52,079 nucleotides of DNA from DATMXS01 sp050260275 (GCA_050260275.1 JBLNBX010000272.1:1-52079); one strand, 5' to 3'. Shown: positions 8,707 through 16,958, numbered from the stretch's first letter. Made by a program: numbers and translations. The notes: generated by a model not told the origin, from the letters alone.

Positions 8707-9449
8707 TGGACCAGCCCGCAATCCGATTCGACGGCGTTAGAAAGTCCTTCGGACCGCTCACGGTGCTCGATGACGTCTCCTTCGACGTGCCGTGTGGAAC
8801 GTGCTTCTGCATCCTGGGCCGCAGCGGCACCGGGAAGAGCGTGACCGTGAAACTTATGGCCGGCCTGCTCCAGCCGGACCAGGGGAGCATCGTCATCGAA
8901 GGCGAGGACATAACGAAGCTCGACCCCACGGGACTGGCGCGCGCGCGAAAGCGCATCGGCTTCCTATTCCAATACTCTGCTCTGTTCGATTCTATAAGCG
9001 TGGGCGAAAACGTCGCCTTCCCGCTGCGCAGGCACACGAAGCTGTCCGACCGGGAGATCCGCAAGCGGGTGGACGAGAAACTGCGCCGGGTGGGACTAGA
9101 GGGCATCTATAACCAGATGCCCGGCGACATCTCGGGCGGAATGCGCAAGCGCGTCGGGCTCGCCCGCGCGCTGGCGCTGGACCCGCCTATCCTGCTCGCC
9201 GACGAGCCGAGCAGCGGGCTGGACCCGATGACATCCGAGGAGATCGACGAGTTGTTACTCGATCTTAAACGCCGCGAAGGCACGACCATGGTCGTGGTCA
9301 CGCATAACATCCCGAGCGCACGGCGCATCGGGGACAGGTTGGCATTGCTGCACCAGGGCAAGATCCTGGCGAGCGGTACGCCTGAGGAACTCGAAGCAAG
9401 CGAACACGCTATTGTGCGCGAGTTCATGAAGGCGCAGGGAGGAGTGTGA
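8706..9449 (+). CDS. mlaF: MlaF-family ABC transporter ATP-binding protein
   Basis: 247 residues with all ABC ATPase motifs: Walker A GRSGTGKS near residue 37, Q-loop 'FLFQYSALFDS', signature 'DISGGMRKRVGLARAL' and Walker B 'ILLADEPSSGLDP', followed by the switch His in 'VVTHNI'. 'SGGMRKR' rather than 'SGGQxQR' is typical of the Mla/Mkl subgroup. It powers lipid movement through MlaE. It is coupled to both neighbours by TGATG overlaps, so it is co-translated with mlaE and mlaD. Confidence 0.95.
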   Translation: MDQPAIRFDGVRKSFGPLTVLDDVSFDVPCGTCFCILGRSGTGKSVTVKLMAGLLQPDQGSIVIEGEDITKLDPTGLARARKRIGFLFQYSALFDSISVGENVAFPLRRHTKLSDREIRKRVDEKLRRVGLEGIYNQMPGDISGGMRKRVGLARALALDPPILLADEPSSGLDPMTSEEIDELLLDLKRREGTTMVVVTHNIPSARRIGDRLALLHQGKILASGTPEELEASEHAIVREFMKAQGGV

Positions 9450-10873
9450 TGTTTCCGCTCAAGCGAAGAGCCCTGGTTGGTCTGTTCGTCCTCGGCGGCT
9501 TTCTGCTGTTCGGCGTGGGTCTGTTCTGGATCGGCAACCGGCGCCTGCTGTTCGCGAGAAACGTGGAATTCGCCACCGAGTTCACGAACCTCGGCAGCCT
9601 CAAGGCCGGCTCCAAGGTCTACGTCTCCGGCATGGAAGCCGGCGAGGTGCTCTCGATTCAGGTGCCGCAGCGTCCGGGAGCGAAGTTCCGCGTGCGTTTC
9701 CGCGTGCTCGACGATTTCCGCCCCATCCTCCGCACGGATTCCATCGCCACCATCCAGGTGGAAGGGCTCGTGGGCAGCAAGATTCTCCAGGTGGAGGCCG
9801 GAACCGCCGCGGGCGCGCCGCTCGAGCCGGGTGCGATCGTCCCGAGCCGCGAACCCGTCGAGATCGGCCAGTTGATCGAGCAGGCCGCGGAGACCGTGAG
9901 AGAGATCGACCGGGCAGTTGACGACATCCACCAGCAGGTGGTCGTCGCCGTGAACCAGTTGACCGCGGTAGGCCATGAGGCGGAAATGCTGGTGAAAGAC
10001 GTGGGCGCTGACGCGCGCGAGGTGGTCGCGACGAGCAAGAGCATCATCAAAGACGTGGATGCAGTGGTTGGCGGCGTGCGCCAGGGCCGGGGCACCGTCG
10101 GCAAGCTGCTGACGGACGATGCCATGTACGAAAAGGTGCGTGACACCGTGGGCAACATCGAGGCGGTCACCGGAAACGCTCGCGCCGTTTCGGATAACCT
10201 GGTCGCCGTCACTGACGACCTGCGGCGCCGCAACATCGGCGAGAAGGTGGAAGCCGCCGTCACGAACGTTCAAGACGCCACCGGACAGGTGAAAAAAGCC
10301 ATCGAGGCGATTAGCCCCGCCCAGGGCGGCGATTCCGGGCTGTTCGCAGACGTTCGCGGCACGCTTCAGAACACGCGTGAAGCCACCGCCGACCTCGCCG
10401 ACAACATGGAGGCGCTGAAGCACAACTGGTTCTTCCGCGGCTTCTTCAAGAAGCGCGGGTTCTACGACATCGACAGCATCAGCATCGAGGAGTATCGCAA
10501 GGGCGATTTCGCGCGCGGGCGCGACGCAAAACGGGAATGGCTGGAATCGCCGCAGTTGTTTGTTAAGGATGCTGCCGGCAACGAAACGCTTTCGGCCGAG
10601 GGCAAGGCGGCGCTCGACAGGGTGGCCGTGCCGTACCTCAAGTACGCCGCCGACACGCCGCTGATCGTTGAAGGCTATGCCAGCCAGGGGACGGAGGAGG
10701 AGCAGTTCCTCCGCTCGCGCGACCGCGCGCGCCTCGTGCGCAGCTACCTTGTCACCCGCTTTGGACTCAAACCTCAGTACGTGGGAGCGATCCCCCTCGG
10801 AGCGGTGCGCTCCCAGGCGCCTTCAGGCGAGTTCTGGGACGGCGTAGCGCTAGCGTACTTCCCCAAGAAGTAA
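9449..10873 (+). CDS. mlaD: MCE (MlaD-like) protein with C-terminal OmpA-like domain
   Basis: 474 residues from the ATG at 9449, which overlaps the mlaF stop and has GGGAGGAG just upstream. Order: a membrane anchor (about 8-28); one MCE domain (about 38-120, with 'GSKVYVSGMEAGEV' and 'GLVGSKILQVE'); a long helical, probably coiled region (about 140-330), which in MCE proteins forms the needle or barrel extension; then an OmpA/peptidoglycan-associated-like fold (about 390-470, 'PLIVEGYASQGTEEEQFLRS' and 'DRARLVRSYL'). MCE rings carry lipid across the periplasm; the OmpA-like tail could hold the assembly to peptidoglycan. The OmpA assignment rests on the GYAS/RSRDRA-VRSYL pattern, with several canonical residues changed. 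Confidence 0.88.
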   Translation: MFPLKRRALVGLFVLGGFLLFGVGLFWIGNRRLLFARNVEFATEFTNLGSLKAGSKVYVSGMEAGEVLSIQVPQRPGAKFRVRFRVLDDFRPILRTDSIATIQVEGLVGSKILQVEAGTAAGAPLEPGAIVPSREPVEIGQLIEQAAETVREIDRAVDDIHQQVVVAVNQLTAVGHEAEMLVKDVGADAREVVATSKSIIKDVDAVVGGVRQGRGTVGKLLTDDAMYEKVRDTVGNIEAVTGNARAVSDNLVAVTDDLRRRNIGEKVEAAVTNVQDATGQVKKAIEAISPAQGGDSGLFADVRGTLQNTREATADLADNMEALKHNWFFRGFFKKRGFYDIDSISIEEYRKGDFARGRDAKREWLESPQLFVKDAAGNETLSAEGKAALDRVAVPYLKYAADTPLIVEGYASQGTEEEQFLRSRDRARLVRSYLVTRFGLKPQYVGAIPLGAVRSQAPSGEFWDGVALAYFPKK

Positions 10874-10881
10874 CCGCTGAC

Positions 10882-10910
10882 GGGACGGCGCTCAGCCCGC
10901 CGTCCCTTTT
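10882..10910 (+). terminator. Rho-independent terminator of the mlaEFD operon
   Basis: A perfect nine-base-pair stem (GGGACGGCG 10882-10890 with CGCCGTCCC 10898-10906), a seven-base loop, then TTTT. It starts eight bases after the mlaD stop and fits the end of the mla operon. Confidence 0.8.
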
Positions 10911-11072
10911 CCCGCGCCAGGCATCCGTGCTGCGGGAAGAAGCTGGCGCGCGGCATCTGCGCCCAGGCGGCGCGAGGTTTCGTCACAAGTGCAAAGAAAC
11001 CATCCGGTGTTTGCCGGAATGTGCCCAGCCTCGCACGTATGCTACTTTGGCTCCAAACGGAGGTTCAACAGG

Positions 11073-11963
11073 ATGCGGCACACGCGGCGCGATTTCATCA
11101 GGACTACTGCAGGCGCGGCAGTTCTGGCCGGAACCGGAACGGCGCTCCACGCCCAGGCAACGAAGCGATCAGCAACGGATTGGGTAACGCTTGGCCGTTC
11201 GAACGTTAAAGTCACCCGGCTGGCATTCGGAACCGGAACATTCGGCGGGAATGTGCAGCGCTCGCTCGGCCAGCAGGAGTTCACGAAACTGGTCCGGTAC
11301 GCCTACGACCGGGGTATCCGCTTCTTTGAGACGGCCGACAACTACCGCGGCATGCCTCAGATGCTCGCGATCGCCCTCAAAGGCCTTCCCCGCGACAGCT
11401 ACAGGCTCATGACAAAGATCCCGAGGAGCAACGCCGCCGATCCGTTGGAAACCATCAGCCGTCTGCGTTCCGATCTCGGATCCGAGTACGTAGACATCAT
11501 GCTGATCCACGGCGTGCGAACAGCCGATTGGGCCGAAGACTCCGCACGGTTGCGCGATGCGCTGTCGGAAGCGAAGCACAAGGGGATCATTCGCGCGCAC
11601 GGCGTGTCATGCCACGGGCTGCTGCCTCTGAGAACCCTTGCCGCTAACGAGTGGCTGGAGGTTGCGCTGTTGCGCGTGAACCACAAGGGCGTGCGCATGG
11701 ATACGGCTCGGATGCGCGAAACGGACGAACTGGGCGACGTGAACGAGGTGGTCTCGCACGCGAAGAACATCCACTCGCGCCGCATCGGCGTTCTCGGCAT
11801 GAAACTCATCGGCGAGGGCCGGTTCACCAATCACGAGGACCGGGTGGCCGCGATGAAGTTCGTGATGGGCCTGGGGTCCGTCGATGGCGTGACCATCGGT
11901 TTCAAGAGCACGGCCGAGGTGGACGAGGCGATCGAGAACATGAACGCCGCTCTGAAAGCGTAG
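11073..11963 (+). CDS. Tat-exported aldo/keto reductase family protein
   Basis: 296 residues. It opens with a twin-arginine signal: RRDFIR at residues 5-10, then a hydrophobic stretch and an 'ALHAQ' cleavage region. The ATG at 11073 has GGAGG about nine bases upstream and puts the signal at the N-terminus; longer starts would bury it. The AKR barrel shows 'RFFETADNY', 'MTKIPR' and 'LIHGV', giving candidate Tyr, Lys and His of the catalytic tetrad, while the usual Asp of 'FDTA' is Glu here. NADP-dependent carbonyl reduction is the family activity, but periplasmic export leaves the cofactor source unclear, and a redox role different from classical AKRs is possible. It stands alone between a terminator and a convergent gene. 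Confidence 0.85.
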   Translation: MRHTRRDFIRTTAGAAVLAGTGTALHAQATKRSATDWVTLGRSNVKVTRLAFGTGTFGGNVQRSLGQQEFTKLVRYAYDRGIRFFETADNYRGMPQMLAIALKGLPRDSYRLMTKIPRSNAADPLETISRLRSDLGSEYVDIMLIHGVRTADWAEDSARLRDALSEAKHKGIIRAHGVSCHGLLPLRTLAANEWLEVALLRVNHKGVRMDTARMRETDELGDVNEVVSHAKNIHSRRIGVLGMKLIGEGRFTNHEDRVAAMKFVMGLGSVDGVTIGFKSTAEVDEAIENMNAALKA

Positions 11964-12032
11964 CGCGTTCAAGCGGAAGTCAAGTTGGCACGCGCGTAAG
12001 GGCGCGCTGCGATCAGACGGTTTCGTGGCGGC

Positions 12033-12052
12033 TCCGGGCCTTGCGGCCCGGA
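12033..12052. terminator. Strong hairpin between convergent genes
   Basis: TCCGGGCC (12033-12040), loop TTGC, GGCCCGGA (12045-12052): an eight-base-pair perfect stem between the aldo/keto reductase stop and the convergent small gene. It lacks a T-tract on either side, so it may be a weak bidirectional terminator or mRNA 3'-end stabiliser. Confidence 0.4.
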
Positions 12053-12068
12053 ATCGCCCGCTCTCACC

Positions 12069-12521
12069 TCAGATGCCGGCTGCTCCGCCGTATCGCGCGC
12101 GCTGCTCCACGCGGACGTCGAAGTCCCGTCCCTCCCACCGGTTCACCTCGGGCCAGAAGAACGTGAACTGAACGCTGCTGCCCTCGGGGAGATGTGAGGT
12201 GTCCAGTTCAGCGGCCTCGAGTCCGCCGCCCGCCCGCCTTGTGCGCGTCTCATGGACCGTCTTCCATCCGTCCGTACTCCAGCGCACAATAGCCGGCGAC
12301 ATCGTCTCGATGCGAAGCGTCTTCCCCGGCGAGACCGTCTGAAGGCGGTTGTCGAAGCTCCACGCCTCCGGATCCGCGGCGCGCGAAAACCACCGGCCCG
12401 TCCTCCCATGGAGCGCCGGCTCTCGCAACCGCCACCGCCGCCGCTCGCGCATCACGATGAGTCCCAGAGCGCCCGCCGCTGCAGTCGAGATCGCTATGTT
12501 CTTCCAAAGCGAAAGGTTCAT
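12069..12521 (-). CDS. Small membrane-anchored protein with glucoamylase C-terminal-like beta domain
   Basis: 150 residues: one N-terminal membrane segment (about 7-24), an Arg-rich linker, then a beta-rich domain with 'PAIVRWSTDGWKTVHET' and 'VQFTFFWPEVNRWEGRDFDV'. That arrangement (HWS-type strand, W-T, then FTFFWP-RWEGRDY) is what I recall from the C-terminal beta domain of bacterial glucoamylase/glucodextranase proteins (GH15). Here it occurs alone, without a catalytic barrel. The ATG has a good GAGGAG ribosome site. The domain could bind glycan at the cell surface, but the function is unknown and the similarity is from memory only. Confidence 0.6.
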   Translation of the reverse strand: MNLSLWKNIAISTAAAGALGLIVMRERRRWRLREPALHGRTGRWFSRAADPEAWSFDNRLQTVSPGKTLRIETMSPAIVRWSTDGWKTVHETRTRRAGGGLEAAELDTSHLPEGSSVQFTFFWPEVNRWEGRDFDVRVEQRARYGGAAGI

Positions 12522-12826
12522 TGATTCGGCTCCTCAACGTTTTCTGGAGCGGAACGTCGTGGGCGGTAGAAGTGATACCCAGAACTTGCGCGAGGCGCAT
12601 CCCCTTGCACCCCTGTCCCCGTCTGCCCCAGTTATGCCACCAGTCTAGACCGCCAAAAACAGCCGGTCAACGGAGTAAATTTCCGCATCCTCCGGCGCGG
12701 AGGCGCATCGAATTCACTAAACGGGAACCACTGGGAGACTCGGAGGGTGAGGGTTGCAGGCTTCACCAGAGGGGGCGGGGCAGGTGCGGAGCCTGCCCTT
12801 TTGGTTTTTCGGGGGCGGATCCAGCT
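12522..12826. other. Intergenic region between phoU and the small anchored protein
   Basis: About 305 bases upstream of the small anchored-protein gene and downstream of phoU. I see no gene. It holds a CCTCCG-GCG-CGGAGG hairpin (12689-12703) and the terminator-like structure listed at 12778-12809. No clear promoter could be placed. Confidence 0.5.
12778..12809 (+). terminator. Terminator-like hairpin with T-tract on the plus strand
   Basis: GGGCAGG (12778-12784) pairs with CCTGCCC (12792-12798) around a seven-base loop, followed by TTTT, two G and TTTTT. It reads as a Rho-independent terminator on the plus strand, although both flanking genes lie on the minus strand. It might stop antisense transcription into phoU, or act as a stem for the phoU 3' end. 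Confidence 0.5.
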
Positions 12827-13498
12827 CTAACGCTTCTCCGCCCCACTGGCTCCGTGGTGACGCACGTCCACTCCCTGTATCAGGAACACCACGTCTTCGG
12901 CGATGTTCGTGGCGTGGTCCGCTATGCGCTCCAGGTTGCGCGCGACGAAGATCAGATCCAGAGCGCGCGAGATCGTGGCCGGGTCGTTGTGCATGAACTG
13001 CACGAGTTCGCGGTAGATTGCGTCCCTCAGGTCGTCCACTGCGTCGTCGGAGAGCAGAACGGAGTGCGCCATCTCGGGGTCGCGCCTCACAAACGCATCC
13101 AGGCTGCGCCGGACCATCGACTCCGCCAGCTTCGCCATCTGGGGAATGTCGATCAGCGGCTTTACGGCCGGCTGGCGCATCAATGAGAGCGCGCGCTCGA
13201 CGATGTTCACCGCCAGGTCGCCCATGCGCTCAAGATCGCTGTTGATCTTGATGGCGGAGGTGAGCAGACGCAGATTCTCGCCTTTCGCCTGGGGACCGGA
13301 GAGCAGGTCGATCGCAAGCCGGTCGATCTGCATCTCGAGCTGGTTGATGCGCGCCTCGTTGCGCAGCACCGCCTGCGCCTGTTGCTCGTCGCGCGCGGTC
13401 AATGCGCCTACGCTGGCGTGTACGGCCGCCTCAACCAGGCCTCCCATCTCGAGCAGCCGCATCTTCAACTCTTCGAACTCGGGCGTCACGCTTCCCAT
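12827..13498 (-). CDS. phoU: Phosphate signalling protein PhoU
   Basis: 223 residues, all helical, with the two PhoU repeats. Each has the metal-binding E/DxxxD-type helix, seen as 'NSDLERMGDLAVNIVERA' in the first half and 'VARNLERIADHATNIAEDVV' in the second. In the family PhoU links the Pst phosphate transporter to PhoR and damps the Pho response. The start overlaps the phoR stop by 13 bases, so PhoR and PhoU are co-translated. The pstSCAB genes that usually accompany phoU are not in the window. Confidence 0.95.
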   Translation of the reverse strand: MGSVTPEFEELKMRLLEMGGLVEAAVHASVGALTARDEQQAQAVLRNEARINQLEMQIDRLAIDLLSGPQAKGENLRLLTSAIKINSDLERMGDLAVNIVERALSLMRQPAVKPLIDIPQMAKLAESMVRRSLDAFVRRDPEMAHSVLLSDDAVDDLRDAIYRELVQFMHNDPATISRALDLIFVARNLERIADHATNIAEDVVFLIQGVDVRHHGASGAEKR

Positions 13499-14901
13499 AT
13501 CCGGTTCCGTTCCTCAAACGCTGGCAGGGTGATCGTAAACCGCGAACCCTTGCCCAATTGGCTCTCTACTGCCACAGTACCGTTCATGCGCTCGACTGCA
13601 TGCTTCACTATCGACAGCCCGAGGCCCGTTCCGCCGACCTCGCGCGAGCGCGTTTTGTCCACTCGATAGAACCGCTCGAAAATGCGCGGCAGGTCCTCGG
13701 AAGGTATTCCGATCCCAGTGTCCGCCACCGTGATGATCACGCTGCCGCCTTCCCGCTCCACGTTCACGGCGACCAGTCCGCCGGGCCGGTTGAACTTCAC
13801 GCCGTTGAGTATCAGGTTCACCAGCGCCTGCTCGAGCCGTATGCGGTGGCCCATCACCGCGGCGCTGGCGAGCTCCCCCGTATGCAGCGTCACGCCGCGA
13901 ACCCTGGCCTCGGATTCCGCCGTCCGCAGCGCCGCTTCAACGGCATCGCGGACGTCAACCAGCTCGGGTTCCGCCGGCAGGCGGCCCGATTCGAGTTCTG
14001 AGAGCACGAGCAGATCGGACGCTATATTGTTCAGGCGGATGGCGTTCGCGCGGATCTTCTCCAGGAACTTGACGTTGTTCTCCTCATCGTCGATCGCGCC
14101 GTCCAGAAGCGTCTCGGCATACCCGCGGATGGCCGTGAGCGGCGTCCGCAACTCGTGCGATACGTTGGCGACGAAGTCTCTTCGCACCCGCTCCAGCCGC
14201 TCTATGTCAGTAACGTCGTGCAGGATGGAGATCGCTCCCCGCCTGTTGGCCGGCGCAAGCGGGGCGCACTGCACCTCGAACCAGCGCCCCTCGGCCGCGG
14301 CGAGTTGCATCCGCGCACAGGCCGTCTCGCCCGTCACCATGACGCGCGTCAGCAGGTCGATGAAGCCCGGGTCGCGCACCAGCTCCAGAACCGGCAGCCG
14401 CTCGGGAACGGGGGTCTCCACTCCGACGGCACGCGCGAACGCATTGTTGCAGAAGGTCACGCGCATCGTGGAGTCCACCGCCAGCACTCCCTCGGCCATG
14501 CTCGCCAGGATCGCCTCTCGGCGATTCGATTCCAGGCTGAGGCGATCCACCAGGTCGCGCATCTGCCCGGCCATTCGCTTCAGGGATATCCCTAGCGCGC
14601 CCAGCTCGTCTTTCTCGTCATCGGGGATGGACTCGCTGCCGGCGCGCGGCGACGGCAGGCTCTCGGCAAACTCCCGCAGCCGCCGCACGCGGCGCGTGAA
14701 CGACCTCGCGAACAGGTACGCGAGCCCGATCGCAGCCAGCGCAGCTATACCCGAAACGAACAGGATGGATTTCCAAACCTCGGCTGCCGGGGCGCGCCCT
14801 TCGTGCCGCGTCAGGTAGAAACCAAGCGCGGCCATAGCAACTGCGAGAGGAATGATTGCGCTGATGAGCAGCCGGCGGAAGATGGGACTGCCAAGGGTCA
14901 T
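13486..14901 (-). CDS. phoR: PhoR-like sensor histidine kinase
   Basis: 471 residues: two membrane segments (about 10-30 and 45-66) with a short extracytoplasmic piece, as in PhoR; a HAMP-like linker (about 66-118); a PAS domain (about 128-235, 'MAEGVLAVDSTMRV'); HisKA with 'VSHELRTPLTAIRGY', phospho-acceptor H249; and HATPase_c with N box 'LVNLILNGVKFNRPGG', G1 'VADTGIGIP' and G2 'GGTGLGLSIV'. It would phosphorylate the adjacent PhoB under phosphate limitation. Ten bases separate it from the phoB stop; no Shine-Dalgarno is seen, which suggests coupling. The substrate assignment rests on the phoB-phoR-phoU order. Confidence 0.93.
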   Translation of the reverse strand: MTLGSPIFRRLLISAIIPLAVAMAALGFYLTRHEGRAPAAEVWKSILFVSGIAALAAIGLAYLFARSFTRRVRRLREFAESLPSPRAGSESIPDDEKDELGALGISLKRMAGQMRDLVDRLSLESNRREAILASMAEGVLAVDSTMRVTFCNNAFARAVGVETPVPERLPVLELVRDPGFIDLLTRVMVTGETACARMQLAAAEGRWFEVQCAPLAPANRRGAISILHDVTDIERLERVRRDFVANVSHELRTPLTAIRGYAETLLDGAIDDEENNVKFLEKIRANAIRLNNIASDLLVLSELESGRLPAEPELVDVRDAVEAALRTAESEARVRGVTLHTGELASAAVMGHRIRLEQALVNLILNGVKFNRPGGLVAVNVEREGGSVIITVADTGIGIPSEDLPRIFERFYRVDKTRSREVGGTGLGLSIVKHAVERMNGTVAVESQLGKGSRFTITLPAFEERNRIWEA

Positions 14902-14911
14902 CAGGTGCTTG

Positions 14912-15622
14912 TCAAGATTCCCGGCGCTCCGCTTCGGCCAGGAACCGGTACCCCGCCCCGCGGACAGTGCCTATGTACTCGGGCTGGTCCGGTTGCGCCT
15001 CGATCTTCTCCCGGAGCCTGCGGATGTGCACGTCCACCGTCCGCAGGGTCACGTAACAATCGCGCCCCCAGACCTCGTCCAGCAGTTGCTCGCGGCTGAA
15101 TATCTGCCGCGGGTGTGAAGCCAGGAAATGCAGCAGCTTGAACTCAAGCGCGCTCAGCCCGACGGGCCGCCCGCGCACCAGCACGTCCTGCGTGCGCGCG
15201 TCCAGCCGAAGGCCGCGTATCTCGATCGTCTCGCCCTTTTCGGCCGGCCGCGCCTGCCGTCTGAGGATCGCCTTGACGCGCGCCACGAGTTCCCTCGGGC
15301 TGAACGGCTTCACGACGTAATCGTCCGCGCCGATCTCGAGTCCGATGATCCGGTCCACTTCCTCGCCGCGGGCGGTGAGGAACACGACAGGCAAGGATTT
15401 CAACCGCTCGTCCGCGCGGAGCCGCCGGCAGACCGAGAGGCCGTCCTCGTCCGGGAGCATGATATCGAGCAGCAGGAGGTCCGGCGGGTTTCGCCGCAGC
15501 GCCTCGAACCCCTCCCTGCCCCTCGAGTAGCTTTCTACCTCGAAGCCCTCTTTGCGGAAGTTGTAACGCACCATCTCGACGATGTCGGATTCATCCTCGA
15601 TGATGGCAATGCGTTGTCCCAC
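14912..15622 (-). CDS. phoB: Response regulator PhoB (OmpR/PhoB family)
   Basis: 236 residues from the GTG at 15622, where the receiver starts in the canonical way ('VGQRIAIIEDESD'). Acidic residues at 10-12, phospho-acceptor D53 ('LLLLDIMLPDEDG') and K105 ('VVKPF') are intact. A winged-helix DNA-binding domain follows (about 130-230), ending with 'RTVDVHIRRLREKIE' and 'RGAGYRF'. It should bind pho boxes once phosphorylated by PhoR. The start has no Shine-Dalgarno, but an extended -10 (TGG-TAGAAT) ends eight bases before it, inside the 32-base gap after the cupin gene, pointing to a leaderless transcript. Confidence 0.95.
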   Translation of the reverse strand: MGQRIAIIEDESDIVEMVRYNFRKEGFEVESYSRGREGFEALRRNPPDLLLLDIMLPDEDGLSVCRRLRADERLKSLPVVFLTARGEEVDRIIGLEIGADDYVVKPFSPRELVARVKAILRRQARPAEKGETIEIRGLRLDARTQDVLVRGRPVGLSALEFKLLHFLASHPRQIFSREQLLDEVWGRDCYVTLRTVDVHIRRLREKIEAQPDQPEYIGTVRGAGYRFLAEAERRES

Positions 15623-15630
15623 AAAGACAT

Positions 15631-15639
15631 ATTCTACCA
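15631..15639 (-). promoter_or_regulatory. Candidate extended -10 promoter of phoB
   Basis: On the minus strand TGG precedes TAGAAT (15636-15631), a TGN-TAnnaT extended -10 element. It predicts a transcription start at about 15624, two bases ahead of the GTG start. No good -35 is present, which is usual for extended -10 promoters. Confidence 0.5.
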
Positions 15640-15654
15640 AGCGGGCAGATCCGC

Positions 15655-16011
15655 CTATTTCGGGCTTTCCCGTATGTAGGCGTCGTCGCCTGAGCGCCAG
15701 TCGTCGCGAACCGGCCCGAAGACGTCCATCGCGATGCTGTCCTCGAGGGCCGTGACAGCGTGGGGCTCGTTGGGCGCGAAGTGGAGCATGCTGCCCGCTT
15801 CGAGTATCACTTCCCGGTCCTGGCTGCGAAAGCGCAGCCGGCCCTCGAGCAGAACGCATATCTGCTCGTGGATGTGCTTGTGCTCGGGCAGATCGCAGCC
15901 CTTGTCGAGGTGGAACAGCCCGATCGTGAGGTTCGTGCCGTGGATCGCCTGACGGGTCAGCAGCGGCGTCAGTTGTTCGAGCGGTATGTCTTCCCAGCGG
16001 AGGATATTCAT
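15655..16011 (-). CDS. Cupin-domain protein
   Basis: 118 residues forming one small cupin barrel. Motif 1 'PEHKHIHEQICVLLEGRL' supplies the His/His/Glu set and motif 2 'MLHFAPNEPHAV' the fourth His, so a metal site is likely. Start chosen at ATG 16011 because upstream codons are outside the fold. It has no Shine-Dalgarno, but a TATGAT box ends nine bases before it. It lies immediately upstream of phoB in the same direction. Members of this family range from small isomerases to sugar or metabolite sensors; no substrate can be named. Confidence 0.8.
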   Translation of the reverse strand: MNILRWEDIPLEQLTPLLTRQAIHGTNLTIGLFHLDKGCDLPEHKHIHEQICVLLEGRLRFRSQDREVILEAGSMLHFAPNEPHAVTALEDSIAMDVFGPVRDDWRSGDDAYIRESPK

Positions 16012-16443
16012 GCCTGGGACATCATAGCCGTCCAGGGGCCGGCCGCGCACGCCTCCCCGGGCGAGGAGAACGCACGCGACCGGCTCCTCGCGGGAGGGAC
16101 CTGCAATGCGCCTCCCCCTTCCAGCACGGGGAGGCTGGATGAACCCAACCCTGCGAACCTGGCGCCGCGCCTACGTCTGCGCGAATGCGAAGCCGCACAT
16201 GCGAGCTTGTCTAGGGCAATTGGAGACTCTACGGCACGACGGGTTCCACTCTGGGTCACTCAAGAAAGTCAGGCGCTTGCGGCGACTAACACCGGTGGCG
16301 GCTTAGCCGGGAGCGAAAAATCTACACCGTCCAGGAGTAAAGATGACCACGTTACATTCCCCAGGGATGCCGTTAGCGTCGCCCGAACTATGTGGAGCGG
16401 ACCCCCTGGTCCGCAGGCGCCCCCGGTCGTGGGAGAGCATGCG
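16012..16443. other. Intergenic region with a palindromic element
   Basis: About 430 bases between the cupin start and the first receiver-like gene stop. No open frame here looks like a protein. Close to the receiver gene stop is a perfect hairpin (GCGGACC 16397-16403, loop CCCT, GGTCCGC 16408-16414) without a T-tract. The rest holds the cupin promoter region and nothing else I recognise. Confidence 0.5.
16397..16414. repeat. GCGGAC-type palindrome
   Basis: Seven-base-pair perfect inverted repeat with loop CCCT. A related palindrome starting GCGGAC lies at 50975-50990, so this may be one of a family of dispersed intergenic palindromes. Confidence 0.4.
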
Positions 16444-16884
16444 CTACTTAGTAGTCGGCACACCGGCGTCCGTTCCCGCACCCCCGGCGCGTGCGGCTGA
16501 GTCGCGCCACTGGCGCCATGCAAGGCTGATGACCCGGACAGCCTCCGTTGTGTCGAACGGTTTGGCGAGCACATCGTAGCCGCCGGAATCGAGGACCTCG
16601 GACCAGATGTGGTCGTCGGAACCGCTTGCCAGCACTATCACCCGCGCGCGCCCTCCGCGCGAGGAGACACTTGCCAGCACGTCCTTCCAATTGCCATCGG
16701 GCAGCGTCGCGGAGCAGAGGACTACGGCGACATCATTGTGAGCCATGAACGAGGCGGCTTCGACGACTGAGCACACGCGTTCGATCTTCCAGCGCGTGCG
16801 TCCGGCCAGAGTATCAAGGAAAGCTGCCTCATCGGGGGCCGCCGTTACGGCCAGGACAGTGATGGTGTCCTCCCAGGCGGACAT
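16444..16884 (-). CDS. Receiver-like protein lacking the phospho-acceptor Asp (paralogue A)
   Basis: 146 residues with a CheY-like fold pattern. The third strand reads 'VAVVLCSATLPD', so S58 stands where the phosphorylated Asp should be; the acidic pair at the end of strand 1 is also absent. The conserved Lys is kept (K108, 'LAKPF'). It is a single domain with no output module. It shares 'GGYDVL-KPF', 'VRV-SLAW' and 'WRD' with the upstream neighbour, so the two are tandem paralogues. A phosphorylation-independent binding or scaffold role is possible, but the function is unknown. GAAGGTAG precedes the ATG. Confidence 0.75.
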   Translation of the reverse strand: MSAWEDTITVLAVTAAPDEAAFLDTLAGRTRWKIERVCSVVEAASFMAHNDVAVVLCSATLPDGNWKDVLASVSSRGGRARVIVLASGSDDHIWSEVLDSGGYDVLAKPFDTTEAVRVISLAWRQWRDSAARAGGAGTDAGVPTTK

Positions 16885-16937
16885 CTACCTTCACTATGGC
16901 ACACCCCTCCCACTCGGGTACTGTATGCGGTGTTTTC

Positions 16938-16958
16938 CCGCCGGTCAGGCCCCGGCGG
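16938..16958 (-). other. GC hairpin straddling the stop codon of paralogue B
   Basis: CCGCCGG (16938-16944), loop TCAGGCC, CCGGCGG (16952-16958): seven perfect base pairs whose loop contains the stop codon of the 16945-17472 gene. No T-tract follows on the minus strand. It resembles the stop-codon hairpin of clpX at 47864-47881. Confidence 0.45.
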
